DNA of 64,000 nucleotides, taken from contig NC_092345.1 of NCBI RefSeq assembly GCF_963676685.1, forward strand, positions 86,431,592 through 86,495,591, given 5' to 3'. Position 1 is the stretch's first letter. Each line of letters starts with the position of its first letter. The stretch comes from Mytilus edulis. Its lineage: Eukaryota; Mollusca; Bivalvia; Mytilida; Mytilidae. Positions 34,990 through 45,889 of the stretch are shown here, piece by piece. Made by a program: the position numbers and the translations under genes. The notes beneath the pieces were generated by a model. The model was not told the origin of the DNA. It searched no databases and saw only the letters and a program-made list of their open reading frames with translations.

Positions 34990-36215
34990 GGTCGGGTCAA
35001 TTCATACATGTCAAGTGACAAGATATTCGCGTGTAATACACGCTTTTTCAACAATTTACACGCGAGGATTTTTTCACATGGCGTGTACACGCTTTTCGCC
35101 ACATTACACGCAATTACAATGTACACGCTTTTTCATTCTTTTTATTTTTTGGTCGTTAGTGATATCGCTATTCTCGGGGTTTTTTCCTTATTCGGCGATA
35201 AATACCGAAAAATTCGAAGTAATTGTTTGGCTGCCACATTTGTTTATTTTTCTTTATGACAAACAGTAAAAGGTAAGTAGTTTGTGATTAGTTTTAACGA
35301 TTTTGTGACTTTCTTTCAAATTCACTTTATAAGGGAAATGAGCAGAGAAAGAGGTCACTTTCAGGGCCTCAGTGTGCCGTCGTCTAAAGTGCCGTTTGTT
35401 AAGCCAAAACGATGTGTACGGCAAGATTCAAGATTTATAAAATATATTTTTGAGTTCGAGTTTAAATGATCAAGTGACAAATAACGCATAATTTGTGCAT
35501 TCTATGTTGCAATGATAAAAAAAAATACATGTGATAGGAGATATAAAATGTAGCTATTTGAATAAGCATTTAACATGTTTATCTAATGGAAATCAAATTT
35601 ATAAAACATTTTCTTTTTCAATTTCAGTTTCAAATCTAGCCAAAACGGCAAGAGATTTCTACAGGCCATGGGGATAAAAATATCACAGAACTGTTGGATC
35701 AGCTCTCATAGTACCAGCTGTCTTCTGATAAACTGCACAGTTTTAACCAGGCAATGGCAGAGATAATAGATGACATTTTACATTGCCAAAAAAAACCCAA
35801 CACTATGACATTCTTTCAAATCTTGATGAAGCTAATTCAGTCAAATATCAATTCCTACTGTGGGAGAGCCTTTTCAATTATAAAGAAATTGACACTAAAT
35901 TCTGATCAGAACTTGACTATGTTACATTTGTATTGTGTGCTGTTATTAAATAAATGCAACTAAACTTGAAACTGGCAGTTGTTTTGAATATGTGCCTAGT
36001 GGTGGTGCTTTAAAAGCAACATAACATACCAGTGTTTAATACAATAAAAGTTCACAGTAGAATATATATTGTTTTTTATATTCACAACATTACCACATTC
36101 ATATTAACAAGTCCGCATCTACGTCACACGCTTTCACATGCTTTTTAACATATTATGTCATGTCATGACATGATTTCCCATTCTCATAGGTTGACATGTA
36201 TGGGTCAATTTCGAG
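34990..36215. mobile_element. TIR element of about 1.2 kb with decayed internal frames (probable)
   Basis: Inverted ends share CATACATGTCA (left near 35005, right near 36195) with weaker similarity outward. Subterminal ACACGC/GCGTGT motifs are dense at 35027-35135 and recur near 36120. Inside are an open frame 35338-35469 (starts MSRERGHFQGLSV) and a stretch 35690-35961 whose frame contains SYCGRAFSIIKKL, weakly reminiscent of the hAT dimerisation region. No intact transposase. Boundaries and superfamily are uncertain. Confidence 0.45.
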
Positions 36216-36679
36216 TGTTATCTGACATCTAAAGATTTTTTAATTAGTTCAGACGTTGATATAACAATGAAAAGTCGACTGAACATGATTAATATTGCAT
36301 CTTCTATAATTCAAAGCGGAATTCGGTTTATAAACGAGAAACCGTAAAGCGTTTTCAATTTCGGTATTAGTTATGTATGTTGTCTATGTATTATCCTGGT
36401 TCCCGGTACTACGTTCCGGGTATTAGCTATTTGATATATCTGATGTGTAACATTACGATCAGGTACCAGCCAATCTACGTGTGTATGTGTACATGATTTC
36501 CCGCCAAAATGACCGACTTACAGCTATGGAAAAATAGTCCATAAACGTTCCGTATAATGATATGCAAATTCATAATTAATCGTAACTTTTTTTATCTTTA
36601 TATAATAAATATAACAAAATGGATTCCACAAAATTGAAAATAGCTTTATTTTACGAGGATTTCTAATATTTTTTTCACT

Positions 36680-36773
36680 TCCGGGCGCAGTAATACGTAT
36701 GTTTTGAAGAAGCTCGAAGAAATTGACAAAGTGAATTGAGAAGGAAACGGATAGATATACGTCCTTGCTATCA
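36680..36773 (+). other. possible non-coding first exon
   Basis: GC-richer sequence ending in TATCAG|GTAAAA, a good donor, in an AT-rich surround. It could be a 5' leader exon of a plus-strand gene whose last exon might be 39302-39398. No coding exon connects them, so this is only a suggestion. Confidence 0.2.
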
Positions 36774-37140
36774 GGTAAAACAATTTAAATGTACAGAAAA
36801 AACACATTTACTTCACACAAATAGTACAGGCTTAAGCATTTTATTGTCTTATACACGACTGTAGTCTAGTGTTTAAACGACGGCGTTGACCTACAAGGTA
36901 CGGGTCATACTGGGTCAAGTCTAAATATGTAAGGCTTAAATTAAAATATTGTTTGTTTGCCCTTTACCGACCGACCCTCTATCAATTCGTTCCGCCTGAA
37001 AATCTTTTATTTGTATTTACCAGCAAGATTTTATTTTATTTTATTTTTTCGTTCCTACCAAAAATCTTATATTTGTATTTCCCGCTCAAAACTTTTTTAC
37101 CGGAATCCTCGGGTTTTATCTTTACGTATAAGGTCCAGTC

Positions 37141-37591
37141 GGCCCAAGACCACAATTAATGACCCCGCTTTTCGTTGTTCACGAATATAGTTCCCTTTAA
37201 TTATAGTGTATTTTTTCTTTATTTTTTTTCTTTCCCTTTCTCATTCATTTCTTAGCTTTTCTGGGGTGGAAATGAAAGAAGAGAGCTGAAATAAACTTCT
37301 GGATGGTTTATTTTAACTGATTTTAATAAGGAAAGCGTGATTAGGCCAGGTGCAAAAAGGTTATATTTACACTTTTCGGAACATCTCTTGACTTGCCTAT
37401 AGGGGTATGGATGTGTATTGGCCAAATTTGTATGATGTACAGATGCAATTTTTCTGAAAATTGCATATATTTTTGGACTTTTACTGTACATTACACACAC
37501 AAAAAATTAGACAAAAAGAATAGTCAAAAATTTTTTAATGCGACAAAACGTTATAAAGAAATGATAGAGGAATTAATTGTGGTCTTGGGCC
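37141..37591. mobile_element. inner segment with 20 bp inverted repeats
   Basis: GGCCCAAGACCACAATTAAT at 37141-37160 is exactly inverted at 37572-37591. The 450 bp between holds no supported gene. Could be a nested MITE or the preserved inner part of the enclosing element. Confidence 0.6.
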
Positions 37592-38014
37592 AGTCCGTTT
37601 GGTATCACCTGAGCGTTTGACATGAACACTTGCATTTGAAGTTTCAAAGCATTTGTTTGAAATCGATGTTGAACGCTTTCTGAAATCATGATATGAAGTA
37701 CGTTGCTCTGTACCTTTAAACTTAAAGAGCAGGGTTCATTTACAAAAAAGTTTGTTTGATACAAAAGTATTAACGTGTGTACAAACTAATTTGTAAACGG
37801 ACGTTGTATTCTATGTAGGGATGGCCTTTTGTGATCCGCATATCAGAATGATTATGTTAACGATGCCGCTAAATTATTTATATCTGACATGAACCAAAAG
37901 TGACAAAACCCTGTAAAGTGGAGAATATCTGGCAGTAAAATCGCCAAGTTTTCCTTACAGATCATTTATAAATGTGATGCAAAATACGTGACAATTGAGT
38001 TTTAAGTCTTATAG

Positions 38015-38462
38015 CATACGGATGCCCCACTCGCACTATCATTTTCTATGTTTAGTGGACCGTGAAATTGGAATAAATTCTCCAATTTGGCATTAAAATT
38101 AGAATGATCTTATCAAAGGGAACATGTATACTAAGTTTCAAGTTGATTGGACTTCTACTTTATCAAAAACTACCTTGACCAAAAACTTTAACCTGAAATT
38201 TGCACTATCATTTTCTATGTTCAGTGAACCGTAAAATTGGGGTCAAAACTATAATTTGGCATTTAAATTAGAAAGATCATATCATAGGGCACATGTATAC
38301 TAAGTTTGAAGTTGATTGGATTTCAACTTCATCAAAAACTACCTTGACCAAAAACTTTAACCTGAAGCGGGACAGACGGACGAACGAACAGACGGACGGA
38401 CGAACGAACGGACGCACAGACCAGAAAACATAATGCCCCTCTACTATCGTAGGTGGGGCATA
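38015..38462 (+). repeat. pearl-like repeat with GACGGACGAACG simple repeat
   Basis: Two monomers of about 150 bp (38040-38185 and 38195-38350) sharing CACTATCATTTTCTATGTT and AAAACTACCTTGACCAAAAA, then a (GACGGACGAACG)-type microsatellite, bounded by GATGCCCCAC and the inverse GTGGGGCAT. Core monomers plus adjacent microsatellite is the layout of bivalve pearl elements. Confidence 0.75.
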
Positions 38463-39301
38463 AAAAGGCACACACGAAATTTGTAACACTCTAGGGACTT
38501 TTTCTACTAGTAATATATGTCTGCCCGGACATTATCTTACCAGTACAAAGTTATCTCTTATATATTTTTTTTTCAAAACTAATAGTCCCAGCGGAAAACT
38601 TATTTGCAAAAACAAAACGGACAAAAAAATGACATTATGCAGATTTTGTATCTATAAAATAAAATATTTTACCTACCTGCCTACCCATGACAAATAATAT
38701 ACCGAGCCAAGTTATTTTTTTGGGGAAAAAAATAAAATATTTTACCTACCTACCTACCCTGTTTCAAAACATAGGGTCGGAAAAGGGCAAACAAACAATA
38801 TTTTAATTTAGGCCTAAACATATCCACGTGCTATTAGGTAGAAAGCATCGTAATGCAATATCTTCAATTTTTTCCTCCTTTATACATCATTTAACCAGAC
38901 ATATTTCTCTTTCAAATACACTTAAACGCGGGTTGTATGTACGTATCTTTTCTAGTGTTTTCTTGTCCTTATTAAAGTTCATTTGTTGATGTTTAAATAT
39001 TTTTGAACGACTGAACACAGGAGTGAATGAATGCAACAATTATATATACTGAAGACTTGGGCTGTACAATGATAGTGTACGTTTATCATACTGATAATTA
39101 TTCTAGCAGTAATTATGTTAATTTAGGATGTAATGACAGGAATTCATGAGCTATGCCTCAGGCTTTCTGAAAAAATATCAATGACAATGTAAACAGGAAC
39201 AAAACATTGACACGAATGATGCTCTCTTCTATGTTATAGTTATTTAGGTATGTGTGTTGCACAAGTTTCAAAAAAACTTAAGTTATAAAACTTTTTTTCA
39301 G

Positions 39302-39398
39302 GGCACAAACCCACTTTAAAGAGACTTGTCTACTGCCATACCCATCCTATTTTCATGCACCATTTGCAAGCAAGAGACTGAATGGTTTGCAAAATTAA
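39302..39398 (+). CDS. possible terminal coding exon, gene unknown
   Basis: A strong acceptor (CTTTTTTTCAG) is followed by 31 open codons (AQTHFKETCLLPYPSYFHAP, then FASKRLNGLQN) and TAA. AATAAA near 39690 could serve as polyadenylation signal. No upstream coding exon is found, so it may be a repeat-derived fragment. I do not recognise the peptide. Confidence 0.3.
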
Positions 39399-40039
39399 AA
39401 ATCAGGACGGTGTCCAATTAAACCAAAAGAACTAAACTGGATGAATATTGTAGGAGAAAGTTTTGATTTGTGAAATTGGTTTTCCTGAAAAGTCATTCAT
39501 CCTAGCCTGCAGAAAGGAACTATAACTGTCCACCACCAACTGACGAGCTAATGTTGAGCTTCACATATGGAATTACTCAAATACCATCAATGTCTATGTT
39601 TTCAGCACAGATTTCACAAGTTATGACACAGCTGTGCTTTTTTTTTATACCTGTTAAAGAGTTGTATACTAAATTTTATTTTTTTATCAATAAATATATC
39701 TTGTGTCATTTAAGAACTTGTATTTTGCCAAAAGATGCATACTAGTGAATGAAAGTGGTGCAGTTCATTTTGCTTTGGTATATAGAATTGAATTACAATT
39801 GTTCATGTTATTGGAATGCATATAAAAATAAGGAGATGTGGTACAATGTATATACAAGATATTTAGTGAGTTTATCAAGCAAAAGTGAATAAGAAATAGG
39901 TATAAGCAGTTACAGGTACTACTGTACAATCTCAAACAATGAGAAAAACTCATACCGTAAAGAGAATTTCATATTTACAAGTAAGTTTTGTTGTTACTGT
40001 TGTCAAGTCATTAAAGATTGCATATGTTGGCGTTAATAT

Positions 40040-40892
40040 CAGGGTTGGAAAAAACCCGGGCTTTATGAGTATTGCCCAGCCCAGTGGGAAATACTGGGAA
40101 AACCCGGGTTTTATTGGGTTTTAGTGGGTAATACTGGGCAATACTGGGTAATATAAAATACTTGTCTGAATTTCATAGAGGATTCAGTGATAAACACAAA
40201 TTTAATACATTTGATAAGATAGTTTTACCCTATTTTGTTTGTCTAGCATTTGTCTAGATTGGTAAAATGTAGATATAGAGCAAACATATTTTTTTCAAAT
40301 AAATATAGCTCCTATTAAGAATTAACAATTACATGTAAGAAACATGATTACATTTAAATAATGTATATGTACTGCCACTAATTTAAAATAAGTAATTATT
40401 CAGTTTAGAACACAGATTTGTTTATGTAACAATAATCAGCCCTTTCAAATCTATAAGTGTTAATGGCATGACCCCTTAGGGTGTTTATTTAGCAATGTAA
40501 AGGTATAACAATAAGAAATTAACAATTCACTTGAACACTGCAATAAAATGCATTTTTTTCAAAGATTGGATTATTGAAACAATTAAAAAGGTATCTTTAA
40601 ATGTGCAAATCTAGTATTCTGCCTACATATAGAATTAATAGAGAAGAGAATGAAATTGAATTTTCATTCTTCTAGAAATGACTCTCTATGGTTATCTGTA
40701 TAAAAAGTATATATTGCTGTAATACTATGAAACTACACCAAGTCTTTACTATTGTGTGTTAAAATAAGCATAAAAAATCATATTGCCCAGTAATGCCCAG
40801 TATTACCCATTTCTAGAAGTATTGCCCAGCCCGGGAAAACCCGGGTTTTCCCACACGGGAATTCCCGGGCGGGTAATACTTTGCCAACCCTG
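40040..40892. mobile_element. hAT-type non-autonomous element, 8 bp target duplication
   Basis: Starts CAGGGTTGGAAAAAACCCGG and ends with the inverse CCAACCCTG. Flanked by the 8 bp direct repeat GTTAATAT (40032-40039 and 40893-40900). Both ends are dense in CCCGGGTTTT and ATACTGGGCA-type motifs, direct and inverted. 853 bp, no transposase. 8 bp duplication plus CAGGG ends place it in the hAT superfamily. Confidence 0.9.
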
Positions 40893-41389
40893 GTTAATAT
40901 TGAGTCACTGATAAGGTCTTTGCATCAGAACTAAACACATTTATTCTAAAAACAGTTGTTGGCATGACACGGGTTATGTTCTTCTCATATATGTTATGAT
41001 GGTATGATACTAAACCCCTAACAGGAAGGATTGTGCCTGATGTTCATATGATGAAATCATAATCTTTCAGTCAGTTTAATTAAAGTCTGGAGCTGGCATG
41101 TCAGTTAACTGCTAGTAGTCTGTTGTTATTTATGTATTATTGTCATTTTGTTTATTTTCTTTGGTTACATCTTCTGACATCAGACTCAGACTTCTCTTGA
41201 ACTGAATTTTAATGTGCGTATTGTTACACGTTTACTTTTCTACATTGGTTAGAGGTATAGGGGGAGGGTTGAGATCTCACAAACATGTTTAACCCCGCCG
41301 CATTTTTGTGCCTGTCCCAAGTCAGGAGCCTCTGGCCTTTGTTAGTCTTGTATTATTTTAATTTTAGTTTCTTGTGTACAATTTGGAAA

Positions 41390-41575
41390 TTAGTATGGCG
41401 TTCATTATCACTGGACTAGTATATATTTGTTTAGGGGCCAGCTGAAGGACACCTCCGGGTGCGGGAATTTCTCGCTACATTGAAGACCTGTTGGTGACCC
41501 TCTGCTGTTGTTTTTTATTTGGTCGGGTTGTTGTCTCTTTGACACATTCCCCATTTCCATTCTCAATTTTATTTG
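41390..41575 (+). repeat. mussel-type interspersed repeat (GGGCCAGCTGAAGGACACC)
   Basis: Contains GGGCCAGCTGAAGGACACC, GTGCGGGAATTTCTCGCTAC and the GGGTTGTTGTCTCTTTGACA tail. Recognised from memory as extremely abundant in Mytilus; the tail alone recurs at 8797-8875 and 24925-25000. Confidence 0.7.
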
Positions 41576-41814
41576 TTTTTGCGTTAATTTTCTTTTTATT
41601 TTTGTTTTAATTGCAAATATGGGAAGTGGTTAAAATGCTAATGAGACAGCTGTTAAGGCCACAGAGCCTTAATTGAAAACTTCTTTTTCATTCATACCGT
41701 TAGATTTTGCCTGGAGTTAGAAACATATCTGCCAACTTTTCAAAATGCACATGGGGGTTTTACGTGAAAGATGGTTCATATAGTCATACAAAACCTTCAA
41801 GGGGGCCTTCAAAT

Positions 41815-42624
41815 GGAAGCAGGACAAGTCGCCCCACTGGCTAATCGCCCACTTTTAAAAAAACCGCCACAAACTGATTTATCAAATCGCCCCACATGTG
41901 AAATTGGTTAAATCATGTTAAATATTACTCCTGCCAACCCGCCCTACTTATAAAAAAACGGTAATATTTAGATTAATATATATATATATAATTAAAAATA
42001 AAAACTCGCATCTCTTTAATGAAAACTAATCTACACAGAATACAAACAAACCGAAAATTTATTTAATTACTATTATTGATATACATGTACTGAAATTATA
42101 ATTCTAAAAAAAAAATGTATTGTTGAAGAATAACTAAGTTTTGAAGCTTAGTTATTTGCATAACAATTGAAAAGAAACCTGTTAATTGTATCATAATGCA
42201 ATATAAGGAATTTAACTTATATTCAACGGGATAACATCTTTTTCCATAAGTGGGGAGAGTTGGCATTACTAAATTCATCCTGGTTAATAATATATTTATC
42301 TAGATTTCACTGATTTCCATTAGGTGGGACCAGTTAGCAGGGGTAATATTAACAGAATTTAACTTATGTACAACGGGATAACATCTTTTTACATGAGTGG
42401 GGCGAGTTGGCATTAGTAAATTCTTCCTGGTTAATAATATATTTATCTAGATATTATCGTTTTCTATTAGGTGGGGCAAGTTGGCAGGAGTAATATTAAG
42501 GGATATAACACATTTCACAAGTGGGGCGATTCGGTTATCCAGGTTGGGGCAGTTTTTTTTTAAAGTGGGGCGAGTTAGTGAAAAAGTGGGGCTATTTGCT
42601 AATGGGGCGATTTGTCATGGATTC
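41815..42624. mobile_element. 810 bp TIR element with 9 bp target duplication
   Basis: The left end GGAAGCAGGACAAGTCGCCC and the inverse of the right end (GAATCCATGACAAATCGCCC) are similar; the flank CCTTCAAAT occurs on both sides (41806-41814, 42625-42633). A unit of about 175 bp with TTCCTGGTTAATAATATATT is present twice (about 42250-42420). No transposase. A 9 bp duplication fits the Mutator (MULE) superfamily. Confidence 0.8.
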
Positions 42625-42978
42625 CCTTCAAATATATTCTAATGTGGTTTTTGGCGGCTATTGGTACTTTACGGAACGGAACGGAACGGAACGGAACGGA
42701 AAAGAATTTCATTAAAGGTATCCAAAGGGGGCATTTATCAAAATTTCGAAAAATCTTTAAAACAAAACAAACTTTAAAATTTCTGTGTTTTACGGTTTTC
42801 CATATACAAATAACACAAATGTATACTAAATCTCATCTTCACAGGTGAAATGTGTAATAATGTATAACATCGGGAAATACTCTGTAGATGAATATGTAGG
42901 ATTGTCCTGATAAATTATCATGAAATTAACGCATTTGCAAGTCATGCATTATGATATCTAGACTGACCTCACGTCGTC

Positions 42979-45660
42979 CTTGATTAGAGACAGTGATCAA
43001 GTTGAATCTGATTTAAACTTATTAATTTATTTTTCCGTTCCGTTCCGTTCCGCAAAGTACCAATTGCTCTGAGGAATTGGTATTTAACGGAAAAAACGGA
43101 AACAGACATCTTTAATGTAATTAAAGCAGTATGATAACAAAAATTGTCTGACACCTCTTTTTGCATGAGTGGTATGTGTTTTAGATAGCATTTTGGACTT
43201 GATCAATAATACAAAATTTAACACAAAGGCAGGTTACACAAAAAGTCTTTCTCCTTCCATCGGTAATTATATTTTAAAAAAGAGGCCTTCAACAGCCCGT
43301 TCCGACGATGATTAGAGACAGTGATCAAGTTGAATCTGATTTAAACTTTTTAATTTATTTTTCCGTTCCGTTCCGTTCCGCAAAGTACCAATTGCTCTGA
43401 GGAATTGGTATTTAACGGAAAAAACGGAAACAGACATCTTTAATGTAATAAAAGCAGTATGATAACAAAAATTGTCTGACACTCTTTTTGCATGAGTGGT
43501 ATGTGTTTTAGATAGCATTTTCGACTTGATCAATAATAAAAAATTTAACACAGAGGCAGGTTACACAAAAAGTCTTTCTCCTTCCATCGGTAATTATATT
43601 TTAAAAAAGAGGCCTTCAACAGCCCGTTCCGACGATGATTAGAGACAGTGATCAAGTTGAATCTGATTTAAACTTTTTAATTTATTTTTCCGTTCCGTTC
43701 CGTTCCGCAAAGTACCAATTGCTCTGAGGAATTGGTATTTAACGGAAAAAACGGAAACAGACATCTTTAATGTAATTAAAGCAGTATGATAACAAAAATT
43801 GTCTGACACCTCTTTTTGCATGAGTGGTATGTGTTTTAGATAGCATTTTGGACTTGATCAATAATACAAAATTTAACACAAAGGCAGGTTACACAAAAAG
43901 TCTTTCTCCTTCCATCGGTAATTATATTTTAAAAAAGAGGCCTTCAACAGCCCGTTCCGACGATGATTAGAGACAGTGATCAAGTTGAATCTGATTTAAA
44001 CTTTTTAATTTATTTTTCCGTTCCGTTCCGTTCCGCAAAGTACCAATTGCTCTGAGGAATTGGTATTTAACGGAAAAAACGGAAACAGACATCTTTAATG
44101 TAATTAAAGCAGTATGATAACAAAAATTATCTGACACCTCTTTTTGCATGAGTGGTATGTGTTTTAGATAGCATTTTGGACTTGATCAATAATACAAAAT
44201 TTAACACAAAGGCAGGTTACACAAAAAGTCTTTCTCCTTCCATCGGTAATTATATTTTAAAAAAGAGGCCTTCAACAGCCCGTTCCGACGATGATTAGAG
44301 ACAGTGATCAAGTTGAATCTGATTTAAACTTTTTAATTTATTTTTCCGTTCCGTTCCGTTCCGCAAAGTACCAATTGCTCTGAGGAATTGGTATTTAACG
44401 GAAAAAACGGAAACAGACATCTTTAATGTAATTAAAAGCAGTATGATAACAAAAATTGTCTGACACCTCTTTTTGCATGAGTGGTATGTGTTTTAGATAG
44501 CATTTTCGACTTGATCAATAATACAAAATTTAACACAAAGGCAGGTTACACAAAAAGTCTTTCTCCTTCCATCGGTAATTATATTTTAAAAAAGAGGCCT
44601 TCAACAGCCCGTTCCGACGATGATTAGAGACAGTGATCAAGTTGAATCTGATTTAAACTTTTAAATTTATTTTTCCGTTCCGTTCCGTTCCGCAAAGTAC
44701 CAATTGCTCTGAGGAATTGGTATTTAACGGAAAAAACGGAAACAGACATCTTTAATGTAATAAAAGCAGTATGATAACAAAAATTGTCTGACACTCTTTT
44801 TGCATGAGTGGTATGTGTTTTAGATAGCATTTTCGACTTGATCAATAATAAAAAATTTAACACAGAGGCAGGTTACACAAAAAGTCTTTCTCCTTCCATC
44901 GGTAATTATATTTTAAAAAAGAGGCCTTCAACAGCCCGTTCCGACGATGATTAGAGACAGTGATCAAGTTGAATCTGATTTAACCTTTTAAATTTATTTT
45001 TCCGTTCCGTTCCGTTCCGCAAAGTACCAATTGCTCTGAGGAATTGGTATTTAACGGAAAAAACGGAAACAGACATCTTTAATGTAATAAAAGCAGTATG
45101 ATAACAAAAATTGTCTGACACTCTTTTTGCATGAGTGGTATGTGTTTTAGATAGCATTTTCGACTTGATCAATAATAAAAAATTTAACACAGAGGCAGGT
45201 TACACAAAAAGTCTTTCTCCTTCCATCGGTAATTATATTTTAAAAAAGAGGCCTTCAACAGCCCGTTCCGACGATGATTAGAGACAGTGATCAAGTTGAA
45301 TCTGATTTAAACTTTTTAATTTATTTTTCCGTTCCGTTCCGTTCCGCAAAGTACCAATTGCTCTGAGGAATTGGTATTTAACGGAAAAAACGGAAACAGA
45401 CAGCTTTAATGTAATTAAAGCAGTATGATAACAAAAATTGTCTGACACTCTTTTTGCATGAGTGGTATGTGTTTTAGATAGCATTTTCGACTTGATCAAT
45501 AATAAAAAAAATGAACACAAAGGCAGGTTACACAAAAAGTCTTTCTCCTTCCATCGGTAATTATATTTTAAAAAAGAGGCATTCAACAGCCCGTTCCGAC
45601 GATGATTAGAGACAGTGATCAAGTTGAATCTGATTTAAACTTTTAAATTTATTTTTCCGT
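42979..45660. repeat. tandem array of about 327 bp units in the left MULE arm
   Basis: The marker ATTAGAGACAGTGATCAAGT occurs nine times (near 42981, 43309, 43637, 43965, 44293, 44622, 44949, 45276, 45605). Each unit contains TTCCGTTCCGTTCCGCAAAG, ACCAATTGCTCTGAGGAATT and GGTATTTAACGGAA: terminus-like sequence in both orientations meeting at AATTgctctgaggAATT. Variant sites (CACCTC/CACTC, TTGGAC/TTCGAC, AATACAAAA/AATAAAAAA) are shuffled between units, as expected from unequal exchange. The recurrent 60-114 codon minus-strand frames are by-products. Confidence 0.95.
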
Positions 45661-45889
45661 TCCGTTCCGTTCCGCAAAGTACCAATTGCTCTGAGGAATT
45701 GGTATTTAACGGAATCAACGGAAACAGACATCTATAATGTAATAAAAGCAGTATGATAAAAAAATGTCAGACCCTTCTTTTTTGAATGAGTGGTAAGTGT
45801 TTTAGATAGCATTTCGACTGGATCAATATTTAAATAAACAGCTGCGCCATGAGCGCATGATACGCCCGTCGTCTTGTGAAAAAACATTT

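Larger units (their letters stand above)
36930..38816. mobile_element. 1.9 kb TIR element (TAAATTAAAATATTGTTTGT ends)
   Basis: The left end AAGGCTTAAATTAAAATATT plus GTTTGTTTGCCCTTT is matched by the inverse at the right end (GGCAAACAAACAATATTTTA, then ATTTAGGCCT). The TIR is about 45 bp. No clear target duplication and no transposase. It hosts an inner inverted-repeat segment (37141-37591) and a pearl-like repeat (38015-38462), so it is a nest of elements. Confidence 0.7.

Noticed and set aside
34970..35269. Overlapping 92- and 99-codon frames
   Set aside because: They cover the ACACGC subterminal motifs of a TIR element and lack any recognisable protein feature.
42984..45622. Repeated 60-114 codon minus-strand frames (and plus-strand ones at 50944-51454) that look like a tandem gene family
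   Set aside because: They are the same frame across the 327 bp satellite units, extend into the terminus-like sequence and have no domain or splice support.
42979..45660. CRISPR array
   Set aside because: Units are 327 bp with no short repeat/unique spacer alternation; this is eukaryotic satellite DNA.
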